From assembly GCA_035638075.1 (NCBI GenBank), contig DASRAU010000004.1, positions 1 through 64,000 on the forward strand: 64,000 nt of DNA, given 5' to 3'. The first letter of the stretch is position 1; each line of letters opens with the position of its first letter. Of this stretch, positions 15,240 to 26,922 are shown in pieces. Below the pieces are notes generated by a model, which was not told the DNA's origin, searched no databases, and worked only from the letters and a program-made list of their open reading frames with translations. Origin of the DNA: DASRAU01 sp035638075. Lineage in GTDB: Bacteria; Acidobacteriota; Polarisedimenticolia; Gp22-AA2. Position numbers and translations under genes: made by a program.

Positions 15240-16085
15240 ATGACCGACCCGAAACCGGCGCGCCAGGCGCTCCAGGCCATCCTGGCCCTCCCCGACGAGG
15301 CCATCGACCTCGGGCAGGCGGCCCTGCTGATCGCCCGGCAGGAGTACCCCGACCTAGAGGTGGGACGGTACCTGTCGATCCTGGACGACATGGGGGCGGA
15401 GGTGCAGCGGCGGCTGCGCGGCGGGGAGGGGCCGATGAGCCGCATCGGTCACCTCAACCGCTTCCTCTTCGATGACCTGGGCTTCCGCGGCAATGTCGAG
15501 CAGTACGACGACCCGCGCAATTCCTTCCTCAACGACGTGCTCGATCGGCGCGTCGGGATCCCGATCAGCCTCTCGACCGTCTACCTCGAGGTGGGACGCC
15601 GCTGCGGCTGCCCGCTCGACGGCGTGTCGTTCCCCGGGCACTTCCTGGTCCGCTGGCGCGACCGCGACGACGCGGGCGAGATCCTGCTCGATCCGTTCCA
15701 CCGCGGCCGGGTGCTGACCGAGGAGGAGTGCCGGCGGCGCCTGCTCGAGCAGTTCGGCGGCCGGGTGTCGTTCCGGCGGGAGTTCCTGCGCCGCGCCCGC
15801 ACCCGCGACATCCTGGAGCGGACGCTGGTCAACCTCAAGCTCCTGTACGAGAAGGACCACGACTACCATCGCGCCCTCATGGCGCAGGACTCGCTCGTCT
15901 TCCTCTCCCCCGACGATGCCGGACGGCTGCGCGATCGCGGGCTCCTCTATTTCAGACTGGCCTGCTTCGGGCAGGCCCGCGCCGACCTGGAGCACTACCT
16001 CGAGGTCGCGCCGGGCGCGGCCGACAGCGACGCCCTGCGCCGGCAGATGCCGAAGCTGCGCTCGCTGTCGCCGGTGATGAACTGA
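15240..16085 (+). CDS. SirB1/transglutaminase-like protein with TPR tail
   Basis: 281-residue cytosolic protein of the SirB1 (YchA) group. The first ~160 residues form a transglutaminase-like domain with IGHLNRFLFDDLGFRGN, SFLNDVLDRRVGIPISLSTV and GCPLDGVSFPGHFLVRW, the last carrying the His. A TPR-like C-terminus (about 200-275) includes LLYFRLACFGQARADLEHYLEV. The exact function of the family is unknown. It is translationally coupled to the helicase gene, whose CTG start overlaps its stop (CTGA). Confidence 0.85.
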   Translation: MTDPKPARQALQAILALPDEAIDLGQAALLIARQEYPDLEVGRYLSILDDMGAEVQRRLRGGEGPMSRIGHLNRFLFDDLGFRGNVEQYDDPRNSFLNDVLDRRVGIPISLSTVYLEVGRRCGCPLDGVSFPGHFLVRWRDRDDAGEILLDPFHRGRVLTEEECRRRLLEQFGGRVSFRREFLRRARTRDILERTLVNLKLLYEKDHDYHRALMAQDSLVFLSPDDAGRLRDRGLLYFRLACFGQARADLEHYLEVAPGAADSDALRRQMPKLRSLSPVMN

Positions 16086-18163
16086 GTCCGGAGCCTCCCG
16101 CCGGGCGAGAGTCGTCCGGCCCGCACGGAGCCCTCGACGCCTTCTTCGGGCCCGGCGGTCCGCTCACCCGGGTCCTCGACGACTACGAGCCGCGTCCCGA
16201 GCAGGCCGCGATGGCCCGCGGCGTCGCCGACAGCCTCGCCCGGGGCCGGCACCTCCTGGTCGAAGCGGGGACCGGCGTCGGAAAGTCGCTCGCCTATCTC
16301 GTTCCCGCCATCCTGCACGCCGCCGGGCGGACCGAGGACCCGGCGCGGCGCGTCATCGTCTCCACCTTCACCCGCGCCCTGCAGGAACAGCTGGCGCGCA
16401 AGGACCTGCCGTTCCTGGAACGGGCCTTCGAGAAGGAGGGGATCGCCTTCCGCCACGCCCTCCTGATGGGGTCGGAGAACTATCTCTGCGTGCAGCGCCT
16501 GGCGCAGGCGCGGCGCGACTCCGCGGAGGACGCGTTCGAGGCGCTCGAGCAGTACGCCGAGAGCGCCGTCTCCGGCCTGCGCTCCGAGATTCCCTTTTCA
16601 CTGCCCGAGGGGACCTGGAGCCGGGTGCGGCGCGAGCGCGAGGTCTGTCTCGGCTCGCGCGGCCCTTTCTGGGAGCGCTGCCTGTACCGGCGCGATCTGC
16701 AGCGCGCCCGCGAGGCGGAGATCCTGGTCGTGAACCACGCGCTGTTCTTCCTCGACCTCGCGAGCGGCGGCCGCGTGCTGCCGCCGCACGGGGTGGTGAT
16801 CCTCGACGAGGCGCACCGCGCCGAGGAGGCGGCGAGCGGCCAGCTCGGAGCGCGGCTCGGCCCCGGCTCGGTCGAGCGCCTGCTGCGCGACATCCTGCCG
16901 GCGGCGCGCGGCCGGCGCGCGCCGCGCGATCCCTCCCGCGAGCCGCCCCGCCGCCGCGCCGCGCGGGACGCCGCGGCGCTGGGAGGGATGCGGCTCGTGA
17001 GCGCGGTGCGGCACGTCGAGAGCGAATCGGCCGGCTATTTCGAGGCCGCGCAGCGCGTGGCGCGCCAGCTCGCCGAACGGGACGGCCCCGCCGCGGTGCG
17101 TCTCCCCGCCGGAGCGCTCGATCGGCGCGGCATCGCGGCCTCGTTCACCGATCTCGAGGAGGCGCTCGAGGGAGCGGCCGCGGCCTCCGACGACCTGTTC
17201 GACCGCGGCCAGTTCGAGGGGCTGCGACAGCGCGCCTCCGACCTGCGCTCGCGCCTGGAGCAGTTCACCACCCAGCCGCAGGCGGACGCGGTGTACTGGA
17301 TCGAGACGCGCGGCGGCGCCCGGGAGACGATCGACCTCGCCTTCTCACCGGTCGAAGTCGGGCCGATCCTCCGTCACCTTCTCTTCGAGTCGAACCGCAC
17401 CGTCATCCTGACCTCGGCCACGATGACGGTCGGCGGGTCGTTCGCGCACGCGCGCGAACGCCTGGGGGTCACGGCCTCCGGCACCCTCGCGCTCGGCTCC
17501 CCTTTCGACTATCGCCGCCAGGCCCTGCTCTACGTGCCGGAGGAGCTGCCCGACCCCGGATCCGATGCGCGCGGCTGGGTGGACGCGGTCAGCGCCGAAT
17601 GCCGGCGCGCGATCGAAGCCTCCGACGGAGGCGCGCTCCTCCTCTTCACTTCGTACGCGCTGCTCGATCGGGTGCACCGCGACCTGGCCGCCGACGAGGG
17701 GATGCGCACGCGGCCGCTGCTGAAGCACGCGCCCGACGGCACCGCGACCGACCTGCTCGAGCGCTTCCGCGCTTCGCGCCGCGCCGTGCTCCTCGGCGCG
17801 CTCACCTTCTGGCAGGGTGTGGATGTCCCGGGCGAGGCGCTTCGACTGGTGGTGGTGACCCGGTTGCCGTTCGAGGTCCCCGATCACCCGCTGACCAGGG
17901 CGCGCGCCGCCGCCATCACGGCGCGCGGCGGGGATGCGTTCCAGGACGACAGCCTGCCCGAGGCGATCCTGACCTTCCGCCAGGGATTCGGCCGTCTCAT
18001 CCGGTCGCGCCGCGATTACGGCTGCGTGGCGGTCCTCGATCCGCGGCTGAAGAGCCGCGCCTACGGGGCCCGCTTCCTCGAATCGATCCCGCCGTGCCCG
18101 GTCACCTCGTCGATCGACGAGGTGGCGCGCTTCTACGCCCGCTTCGGCGCCGGCAAGGCCTGA
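16082..18163 (+). CDS. DinG/YoaA-type ATP-dependent helicase, probable CTG start
   Basis: Superfamily 2 XPD-like DNA helicase, 693 residues if started at CTG 16082, which overlaps the SirB1-like stop. The Q-motif (YEPRPEQAAM) lies before the first usable Met, and no ATG, GTG or TTG precedes it in frame nearby, so CTG is the best start. Walker A is EAGTGVGKSLAYL (residues 61-73), the DEAH box VVILDEAHRAEEAA, and helicase motifs VILTSATM and FRQGFGRLIRSRRD are present. In the Fe-S region only three of four cysteines remain (NYLC, VCLGS, ERC); a Gly sits where CPF is usual. An Arg/Pro-rich insert (PRDPSREPPRRRAARD) follows the DEAH box. Confidence 0.88.
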   Translation: MSPEPPAGRESSGPHGALDAFFGPGGPLTRVLDDYEPRPEQAAMARGVADSLARGRHLLVEAGTGVGKSLAYLVPAILHAAGRTEDPARRVIVSTFTRALQEQLARKDLPFLERAFEKEGIAFRHALLMGSENYLCVQRLAQARRDSAEDAFEALEQYAESAVSGLRSEIPFSLPEGTWSRVRREREVCLGSRGPFWERCLYRRDLQRAREAEILVVNHALFFLDLASGGRVLPPHGVVILDEAHRAEEAASGQLGARLGPGSVERLLRDILPAARGRRAPRDPSREPPRRRAARDAAALGGMRLVSAVRHVESESAGYFEAAQRVARQLAERDGPAAVRLPAGALDRRGIAASFTDLEEALEGAAAASDDLFDRGQFEGLRQRASDLRSRLEQFTTQPQADAVYWIETRGGARETIDLAFSPVEVGPILRHLLFESNRTVILTSATMTVGGSFAHARERLGVTASGTLALGSPFDYRRQALLYVPEELPDPGSDARGWVDAVSAECRRAIEASDGGALLLFTSYALLDRVHRDLAADEGMRTRPLLKHAPDGTATDLLERFRASRRAVLLGALTFWQGVDVPGEALRLVVVTRLPFEVPDHPLTRARAAAITARGGDAFQDDSLPEAILTFRQGFGRLIRSRRDYGCVAVLDPRLKSRAYGARFLESIPPCPVTSSIDEVARFYARFGAGKA

Positions 18164-18166
18164 ACG

Positions 18167-19690
18167 TCAGGAGATGCGGCGGTCGCGGCCGCGCCAGAAC
18201 GGCTCGCGGAGCTGCTTCTTGTCGATCTTCCCGGAGCCGGTGCGCGGCAGCGCCTCGACGAGATCGATCGTCCGCGGGCACTTGTAGCCGGCGATGCGCT
18301 CGCGACAGAAGTCGCGCAACGCTGCCGCCTCGGCCGGTGCGGTCCCCGGCTGCAGCACGACGGCGGCGCGCACCGCCTCGCCGAACCGGTCGTCGGGGAC
18401 GGCGAACACCGCCGCCTCGCGCACCGCGGGGTGCGCCAGGAGCGCCCGCTCGACCTCGACGCTGTAGACCGTCTCCCCGCCGCTGACGATGACGTCCTTC
18501 GCGCGATCCACGAGCTGCACCGAGCCGCGCGCATCGAGGGTGCCGAGGTCGCCGGTGTGGAACCAGCCGCCGAGAAAAGCCTGCGACGTGGCTTCCTGAT
18601 CCAGCCAGTAACCCGGTGTCACGGTGGCGCCGCGCACGACGACCTCCCCCACCTCGCGGTCGTCCGCGCGCACGTCGGTGAAGGCGGCGGAAGCGGCCGG
18701 CTGCACGACGCGCAGCGCGATCCCCGGCGCGGCGCGGCCGGTGCGCCCCAGGCGGCGCCAACGCTCCGGCCCCGGCAGAAGACGCTCGTCTTCGTCCAGG
18801 AAGGACAGGGTCAGGAACGGCGACGTCTCGGTGAGGCCGTAGGTCTGCAGGTACTCGCAGCCGAGCGTGGTCTCGATGCGCTCCACGAGAGCCGGGGCGA
18901 TCGGCGATCCGCCGCTCATCAGCAGGCGCAGCGAGGCCGTGGCTCCGGGCGCAGCCGCCGCGGCGTCGAGGAAATCCGGGATCATCGACGGCACGAGGTT
19001 CGTGAGAGTGACGCCGGCGTCGCGCACCAGCGCCACGGCCTCCCGCGCGTCCCAGCGCGGCAGGAACGCGTGGCCGGCGCCGGCCGCCGTGGCCGTGAAG
19101 ATCGCCCAGGCATCGGCGAGATGGAACATCGGCGCGGCGTGCAGCCAGGTGTCCCGCTCCGAGAACCGCAGCGCTTCGAGCGTCATGGCGGCGTGCGCCT
19201 CGAGATTGCCCCGTGTCAGGACGACCCCTTTCGGATCGCCGGTGGTCCCGCTCGTGAAGTAAAGCAGGAAGCCCTCTTCCGGGCCGGCCGGCGGGTCGCG
19301 CGGGTCGTCGGGCGAAGGGCTCGCCAGCACCCAGCCGTCGGCGTGGACCAGGTCCGCGGTCGGGAGGAGCGCCGGCGTGCCGAGCAGGAAGCGCGCGCCG
19401 CCGCGCTCGAGCACCGCGTCCCGCTCGGCCGGAGCGAGACGCAGGTTCATGGGCACGAGGGCGAGGTCCGCTTTCAGGGCGGCGTAGTACGCGGCGAGGA
19501 AGAGATGGCAATTCGGGAAGAAGGCGGCGACGCGGTCGCCCGGCCGCGCTCCCGCCGCGCGCAGGGCCTGCGCCATCCGGTCCTGGATGGCGGCGACGTC
19601 CGCATAGCTCCGCTCGAGGCCTCCGCAGCGAAGGAGCATGCCGCCGGGATGGCGCCGGGCGGCTTCGTCGAGCAGGTGTCGGATGTCCAC
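18167..19690 (-). CDS. AMP-forming acyl-CoA synthetase/ligase
   Basis: ANL-superfamily adenylate-forming ligase, 507 residues, probably activating a carboxylic acid to its CoA thioester. Seen are the P-loop-like YFTSGTTGDPKGVVLTRGN, YGLTETSPFL, GWFHTGDLGTLDARG, the hinge DRAKDVIVSGGETVYSVEVE and the C-terminal catalytic Lys in LPRTGSGKIDKKQL. Substrate is not predictable; long- or medium-chain fatty acids are usual for this subgroup. GTG 19690 is used. A TAACAT box lies six bases upstream, so the mRNA may start exactly at the GTG. It converges tail-to-tail with the helicase, three bases apart. Confidence 0.88.
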   Translation of the reverse strand: MDIRHLLDEAARRHPGGMLLRCGGLERSYADVAAIQDRMAQALRAAGARPGDRVAAFFPNCHLFLAAYYAALKADLALVPMNLRLAPAERDAVLERGGARFLLGTPALLPTADLVHADGWVLASPSPDDPRDPPAGPEEGFLLYFTSGTTGDPKGVVLTRGNLEAHAAMTLEALRFSERDTWLHAAPMFHLADAWAIFTATAAGAGHAFLPRWDAREAVALVRDAGVTLTNLVPSMIPDFLDAAAAAPGATASLRLLMSGGSPIAPALVERIETTLGCEYLQTYGLTETSPFLTLSFLDEDERLLPGPERWRRLGRTGRAAPGIALRVVQPAASAAFTDVRADDREVGEVVVRGATVTPGYWLDQEATSQAFLGGWFHTGDLGTLDARGSVQLVDRAKDVIVSGGETVYSVEVERALLAHPAVREAAVFAVPDDRFGEAVRAAVVLQPGTAPAEAAALRDFCRERIAGYKCPRTIDLVEALPRTGSGKIDKKQLREPFWRGRDRRIS

Positions 19691-19696
19691 GCGCGG

Positions 19697-19702
19697 ATGT
19701 TA
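19697..19702 (-). promoter_or_regulatory. Possible -10 box for the acyl-CoA ligase
   Basis: TAACAT on the minus strand, 6 bases before the GTG start; the expected transcription start coincides with the G of the GTG. No -35 or Shine-Dalgarno. Confidence 0.35.
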
Positions 19703-19754
19703 GCGGAGACACCGGATGGCGGGAGCGTGTTCTGTCGCAGCGGAGCCGGTGGGC

Positions 19755-22942
<3,188 letters not shown>

Positions 22943-22946
<4 letters not shown>

Positions 22947-23578
22947 TTGCGCCCCTCCGACGCCGGCCGCACCCCGCCGACCACCTGGCCGAGCCGCAGG
23001 ATCTTGCTGCTGATGGAGATCCGGGCCTTCTCGGCCGACTGCATGTTGACCTCGAACTGCACGAGGGTGTCGCTCAGGTGCAGGCCGAGGATGCCGCCGC
23101 GCGACGCGAAGTCCCCGGCTTCGCCGATGGTCAGGATGCTGGACGTCCCCACCTGGTCGAGCAGCGCCTTGACGCGCACCGGGTCGGGATCGCTGACGTA
23201 GAGGATCTGGCACTCGAGGGCGCGGCGCGGATCGGTGATGCGCACGGCCTTGATCGGCCGCTCGTGCACCTTCTTGCCGCGCAGCGCCTGCGAGATGGCG
23301 TCGGCGACGACGTCGGATCCGACGATGCCGAACGTCAGCGGCGTGGAGGGAGAGGCGAACGCGCCCTCCGGCCAGTCCACGAACTTGGCGACGGTGTAGA
23401 CGAAGTCGGCCTTGATCTGGTACTCGACCGACGGAGGCAGGGTCGCTTCGGGGACCGTCTGCACCGCGGCGGGCTGAGCCGCGGCCGGCGGGGCCGCGGC
23501 GGCCCCATCGAACAGAAGTCCGGCGGCGAGCAGACAGACGCACACCGCCGCTCGGTCGCGGCGGCGCACCCGTGGCAT
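22943..23578 (-). CDS. YfiR family periplasmic protein
   Basis: DUF4154/YfiR-like protein, 211 residues. ATG 23578 gives a signal peptide (RAAVCVCLLAAGLLFDGAAAA) with likely cleavage after residue 30-35. The mature part has the family pattern: YQIKADFVYTVAKFVDWPEG, LTFGIVGSDVVADAI, CQILYVSDPDPVRVKALL and ILTIGEAGDFASRGGILGL. In Pseudomonas YfiR represses the CHASE8 cyclase YfiN; here the partner with the CHASE8-like domain is the overlapping histidine kinase. A GGGGAG sequence precedes the ATG. Confidence 0.88.
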
Positions 23579-23656
23579 GGGGTGACGCTCCCCTTCCAAC
23601 GACAACCCGGACCCCTCCCCGATCCGGGTGGACGACACACCCCGGACGGCTCGCGC

Positions 23657-23662
23657 AATATA
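23657..23662 (-). promoter_or_regulatory. Possible -10 box for yfiR-kinase operon
   Basis: TATATT on the minus strand in the 126-base gap before yfiR; expected leader about 73 nt. No matching -35. Confidence 0.3.
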
Positions 23663-23704
23663 TGGTCCGGTCGCGGGGCGATCCACCGCGCCGGGGGCCT
23701 TTCG

Positions 23705-24529
23705 TCAATTCCCTGGCAGGGGTTCCGGAGGGGTGGATTCGGCGAGAATTTCCCTGAAAAGACGGATGGATCCGACGCCGTAGCCGGCGTAGTGGTTGTT
23801 GAAGTACCCGTGGACCGTCCGCTCCCCGGCCTGGAGTGTCCGGACGGCCGCCGCCCAGCGGCGCATCTCCGCGGTCCGGTCGAGGATCAGCCTGTCCCAC
23901 ACCTTGGTGCGTTTCTCGATCTCCACCCGGTCGCCGAGCCAGCGGATGTAGGAGAACGGCGCGGTGCGCGCCGCCGGGCGCTTCATCAGGTGGTCGATGG
24001 TCGGGAACCACGGATGGTCGATGAACGCCAGCGCGATTCCCTGCCGCCGCAGCATGTCGAAGAGGCGGTCACCCAGGAACGACTTGTTGCGCACCTCGAC
24101 CGCGAAGCGCATGTCGGATGGAAGCGCCGGAAGGAAGCGCTCCAGCCGCTCGAGAAAGGGCTTGGGATCCGGCATCTCGGCCTGGCGGAAGTAGCGGAAC
24201 TGCAGGAGGAGCGGTCCGAGGCGGTCGCCCAGCCGCCGCATCACCTTGAGGAACGCCGTGGTTTCCTCGAGACAGCCTTCGAGGAGCTTCTCGTGGGTGA
24301 TCACCTGGGGGACTTTCGCCGCGAACAGGAATCCCGGCGGCGTCCGGTCACGCCAGGCGTCCACCGTGCGCTCCTCGGGGATGCGATAGAAGGTGGCATC
24401 CACCTCGACCGTGTCGAACTCGCGCGCGTAATGCTCCAGCCAGCGCGCCGCCGGCAACCCAGGGGGGTAGAACGGCCCTTCCCACCCGGCCGCGGTCCAG
24501 GAGGAAGTCCCGAGCCGAATCGAAGTCAT
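23705..24529 (-). CDS. DUF72 family protein
   Basis: TIM-barrel-like DUF72 protein, 274 residues from ATG 24529; molecular function is not established. Family motifs are IRLGTSSWTAAGWEGPFYP at the N-terminus, LEHYAREFDTVEVDATFYRIP, LLQFRYFR, FAVEVRNKSFLGD and TVHGYFNNHYAGYG. The start region is flanked by a 14-base direct repeat (24504-24517 and 24533-24546). It lies 25 bases after the DJ-1 gene and is probably in the same transcript. Confidence 0.87.
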   Translation of the reverse strand: MTSIRLGTSSWTAAGWEGPFYPPGLPAARWLEHYAREFDTVEVDATFYRIPEERTVDAWRDRTPPGFLFAAKVPQVITHEKLLEGCLEETTAFLKVMRRLGDRLGPLLLQFRYFRQAEMPDPKPFLERLERFLPALPSDMRFAVEVRNKSFLGDRLFDMLRRQGIALAFIDHPWFPTIDHLMKRPAARTAPFSYIRWLGDRVEIEKRTKVWDRLILDRTAEMRRWAAAVRTLQAGERTVHGYFNNHYAGYGVGSIRLFREILAESTPPEPLPGN

Positions 24530-24546
24530 GCCGAAGTCCCGAGCCG
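24504..24546. repeat. 14-bp direct repeat flanking the DUF72 start codon
   Basis: GAAGTCCCGAGCCG occurs at 24504-24517, inside codons 5-9 of the DUF72 gene, and again at 24533-24546, just upstream of its ATG. The copies are identical and 29 bases apart. Confidence 0.8.
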
Positions 24547-24554
24547 GTTCGCGA

Positions 24555-25070
24555 TCACGACTCCGCGAGGGCACGGACGAGGGCGCGGCAGAAGGCCGGC
24601 AAATCGTCCGGCTTGCGCGAAGTGATCAGGTTGCGATCGATGACCACTTCCTGGTCGACGAACTGCGCTCCGGCATGGATCAGGTCGTCCTTGATGGCCT
24701 GGAAGGCGGTCACCTTGCGCCCCCGCACGATGTCGGCGGAGGCGAGGACCCACCCGGCGTGGCAGATCGCCGCCACGACGCCGCCCTTCGCATCGATCTC
24801 CTTCACCAGCCGCAGCACGCCCGGATCCTGGCGCAGGCGATCGGGCGCCCACCCTCCGGGCACGACGATGCCCTTGAAGTCGGCGGCGCGCGCATCGGCG
24901 GCCTTCAGCTGCGCCGTGACCGGGTAGCCGTGCTTCGAGGCGTACTTCTCGGCCCCGGTCCCGACGGTCACGGCCTCGTAGCCCTCCTCGCGCAGCCGGT
25001 ACAACGGCACCCACACTTCCATGTCCTGGTAGTCGTTCTCGACCAGGACGGCGACTTTTCCCTTGCTCAT
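24555..25070 (-). CDS. DJ-1/PfpI family protein
   Basis: 171-residue glutamine-amidotransferase-fold protein of the DJ-1/PfpI/YhbO group, linked in other bacteria to protein deglycation or stress chaperoning. The nucleophile elbow is VVAAICHAGWVLASAD with the Cys, preceded by KGIVVPGGWAPDRLRQ, which carries the second-shell Gly-Gly-Trp. An acidic residue in LVENDYQDMEVWVP completes the usual triad. Length and motifs fit YhbO-type members. It sits between a thioesterase and DUF72. Confidence 0.88.
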   Translation of the reverse strand: MSKGKVAVLVENDYQDMEVWVPLYRLREEGYEAVTVGTGAEKYASKHGYPVTAQLKAADARAADFKGIVVPGGWAPDRLRQDPGVLRLVKEIDAKGGVVAAICHAGWVLASADIVRGRKVTAFQAIKDDLIHAGAQFVDQEVVIDRNLITSRKPDDLPAFCRALVRALAES

Positions 25071-25082
25071 GTGCTGTCCTCC

Positions 25083-25550
25083 TCAGGCCCCGACGGGCTT
25101 GCCGGCGGAACGTCCCGATTGCTCGGGGATCGCACGCCCTTCGAAACGGCGGACCGCCGCCTTCATCTCCTCGTCGAGCGGACGGCTGGTCCCGCGCTCG
25201 TAGTCGAACATGGCCTGCACCGTGCGCCCGAGGGCGAGGGTGCGGCCGCTCTTGCGGTCGACGAGGAGGTATTCCATGGTAAACGAGCGCCCGCCGAAGG
25301 ACGCGACCCGCACGTGGCAGACGACGTCGTCCTGGAGCGTGGCGGGGCTCTTGAAATCGATCTCGGCGCGCGCCACGACGTAGGTGCGGAGGCGCGTCCA
25401 CTCTCCCTCCCCCATCTCCTTCCAGTAGCGGGCCCGCGCCACCTCGAAGTAGGTCAGGTAGACCGCGTTGTTGACGTGCGCCATCCCGTCGAGGTCGCGG
25501 AAACGGACCTCGATCGGCGCCGCGACGCGGAACTCGTCGCCGCCGCTCAC
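25083..25550 (-). CDS. 4-hydroxybenzoyl-CoA-type (hotdog) thioesterase
   Basis: Single-domain hotdog acyl-CoA thioesterase, 155 residues. The catalytic Asp lies in VRFRDLDGMAHVNNAVYLTY, followed by ARARYWKEMG, ARAEIDFKSPATLQDDVVCH and SFTMEYLLVDRKSGRTLALG. GTG 25550 overlaps the stop of the SDR gene (GTGA), so the two are translated together. The acyl substrate is unknown; pairing with a 3-ketoacyl reductase-like SDR suggests an acyl-CoA or acyl-ACP intermediate. Confidence 0.87.
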   Translation of the reverse strand: MSGGDEFRVAAPIEVRFRDLDGMAHVNNAVYLTYFEVARARYWKEMGEGEWTRLRTYVVARAEIDFKSPATLQDDVVCHVRVASFGGRSFTMEYLLVDRKSGRTLALGRTVQAMFDYERGTSRPLDEEMKAAVRRFEGRAIPEQSGRSAGKPVGA

Positions 25551-26341
25551 CACATCGCCGCCCCGCCGTCGAGATTGATCGCCTGGCCGGTGATCCCCGC
25601 TCCGGCATCGGAGGCGAGGAAGGCCGCCAGCGCCGCAACCTCGTCCGGCTGGATGAAGCGTCCCAAAGGCACGCGCTGCTCGGCGCGGCGGCGGAACTCC
25701 TCCGGCGTGATCCCCTCGCGGCTCGCCCCCGCCTCGACCCCGGCGCGCGCCATGTCGGTCTCGACCCAGCCGGGACAGAGCGCGTTGACGGTGATCTTCC
25801 GCGGCGCCAGCTCGAGCGCCAGCGCCTTGGTCAGCCCGATGACGCCGTGCTTGCTGGCGCAGTAGGCGCCGTAGCCGGGCACCCCGAACTTCCCGAGGAC
25901 CGAGGAGAGATTGAGGATGCGGCCGCGGCCGTCCTCCGGCATGTGCGGCACCGCCTCGCGGATGCAGGAGAAGGACCCGGTCAGGTTGACGTCGAGGATC
26001 TGCTTCCAGCGCGCCTCGGCGTCGTCGTTCCCCTCGGGCGAAGGTGTTGCCGGCGTGATGCCGGAGAGCCCGGCGTTGTTGACCAGGATGTCGACGCGGT
26101 CCCAGACCTCGATGACGTTGCCGATGAGCACCTCGACCTCGTCGCGGTCGGTGACGTCGCAGCGGAACGGCACGATGCGATGGTCGCCCTTGTTCATCTC
26201 CATCGCCACCGTCTGCAGCGTCTTGGCGTTGCGCGACGCGATCGCGACCCTCGCCCCTTCGCGGTAGAAGCGCTCCGCGATGGCGCGGCCGATGCCGCTG
26301 CCTCCTCCGGTGATCACCGCCACCCTGCCTTCGAGAAGCAT
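25547..26341 (-). CDS. Short-chain dehydrogenase/reductase (SDR)
   Basis: Classical SDR, 264 residues. The cofactor motif is ITGGGSGIGRAIAER, with SRNAK after beta-2, which suggests NADP(H). NNAGLSG, the active-site Ser in NLSSVLGKFG and YxxxK in YGAYCASKHGVIGL are intact, and GQAINLDGGAAMW closes the C-terminus. A 3-oxoacyl-ACP reductase-like or glucose/alcohol dehydrogenase role is possible. ATG 26341 is directly preceded by GGGGGAGGG. Confidence 0.9.
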   Translation of the reverse strand: MLLEGRVAVITGGGSGIGRAIAERFYREGARVAIASRNAKTLQTVAMEMNKGDHRIVPFRCDVTDRDEVEVLIGNVIEVWDRVDILVNNAGLSGITPATPSPEGNDDAEARWKQILDVNLTGSFSCIREAVPHMPEDGRGRILNLSSVLGKFGVPGYGAYCASKHGVIGLTKALALELAPRKITVNALCPGWVETDMARAGVEAGASREGITPEEFRRRAEQRVPLGRFIQPDEVAALAAFLASDAGAGITGQAINLDGGAAMW

Positions 26342-26361
26342 CCCTCCCCCTTTCGTCAGTG

Positions 26362-26922
26362 TCAGTCGATCCGCGCGGTGACGGGACGCACCCGCCCCGC
26401 CAGGTATTCGCGCAGTGCATCGGTCGTGCTGCGGAACGCCAGGTCGCCCCACGGGATGGCCGTGTCCGGGAACACCTGCGCCTCCAGCGTCTCGAGGCCG
26501 CCCCGCGTCAGCGCCCCGCCGATCACCTCGGCCGCGAAGACCACGACGATGACCGGCCGCCCCGGGTAGGAGTAGGCGTTGACGAGACCGGTGAGCCGGA
26601 TCTCCAGGCCCACTTCCTCGCGCGCCTCGCGCACCGCCGCCTCCTCGAGCGACTCGCCGCGGTCGACGTAGCCTCCCGGGTAGACCCACAGGCCGTACCC
26701 GGGCTCGATGCCGCGGCGCGCGAGGACGATGCCGCCGTCCATCCGGCAGATCGCCCCGGCCGCGACCTTCGGGTCGAGGTAGAAGACGAAGCCGCAGGCG
26801 CTGCAGACCAGGCGCGGCGGGTCGTGAGCGAACACCACCTTGGGCACCAGGCCGCCGCCGCAGCGCGGGCAGAAGCGATACGGAACGCTGCCGTCGTCGT
26901 GGAACAGCTCGGCCGGGCTCAT
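26362..26922 (-). CDS. Nudix hydrolase with zinc ribbon
   Basis: 186 residues. An N-terminal zinc ribbon (CPRCGG, then CSACGF about 20 residues later) precedes a Nudix domain whose box GGYVDRGESLEEAAVREAREEVGL matches the consensus GX5EX7REUXEEXGU. The layout resembles NudC-type NADH pyrophosphatases and ADP-ribose hydrolases, but the NudC SQPWPFPxS motif is not present, so the substrate is open. ATG 26922 overlaps the methyltransferase stop. Confidence 0.87.
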   Translation of the reverse strand: MSPAELFHDDGSVPYRFCPRCGGGLVPKVVFAHDPPRLVCSACGFVFYLDPKVAAGAICRMDGGIVLARRGIEPGYGLWVYPGGYVDRGESLEEAAVREAREEVGLEIRLTGLVNAYSYPGRPVIVVVFAAEVIGGALTRGGLETLEAQVFPDTAIPWGDLAFRSTTDALREYLAGRVRPVTARID

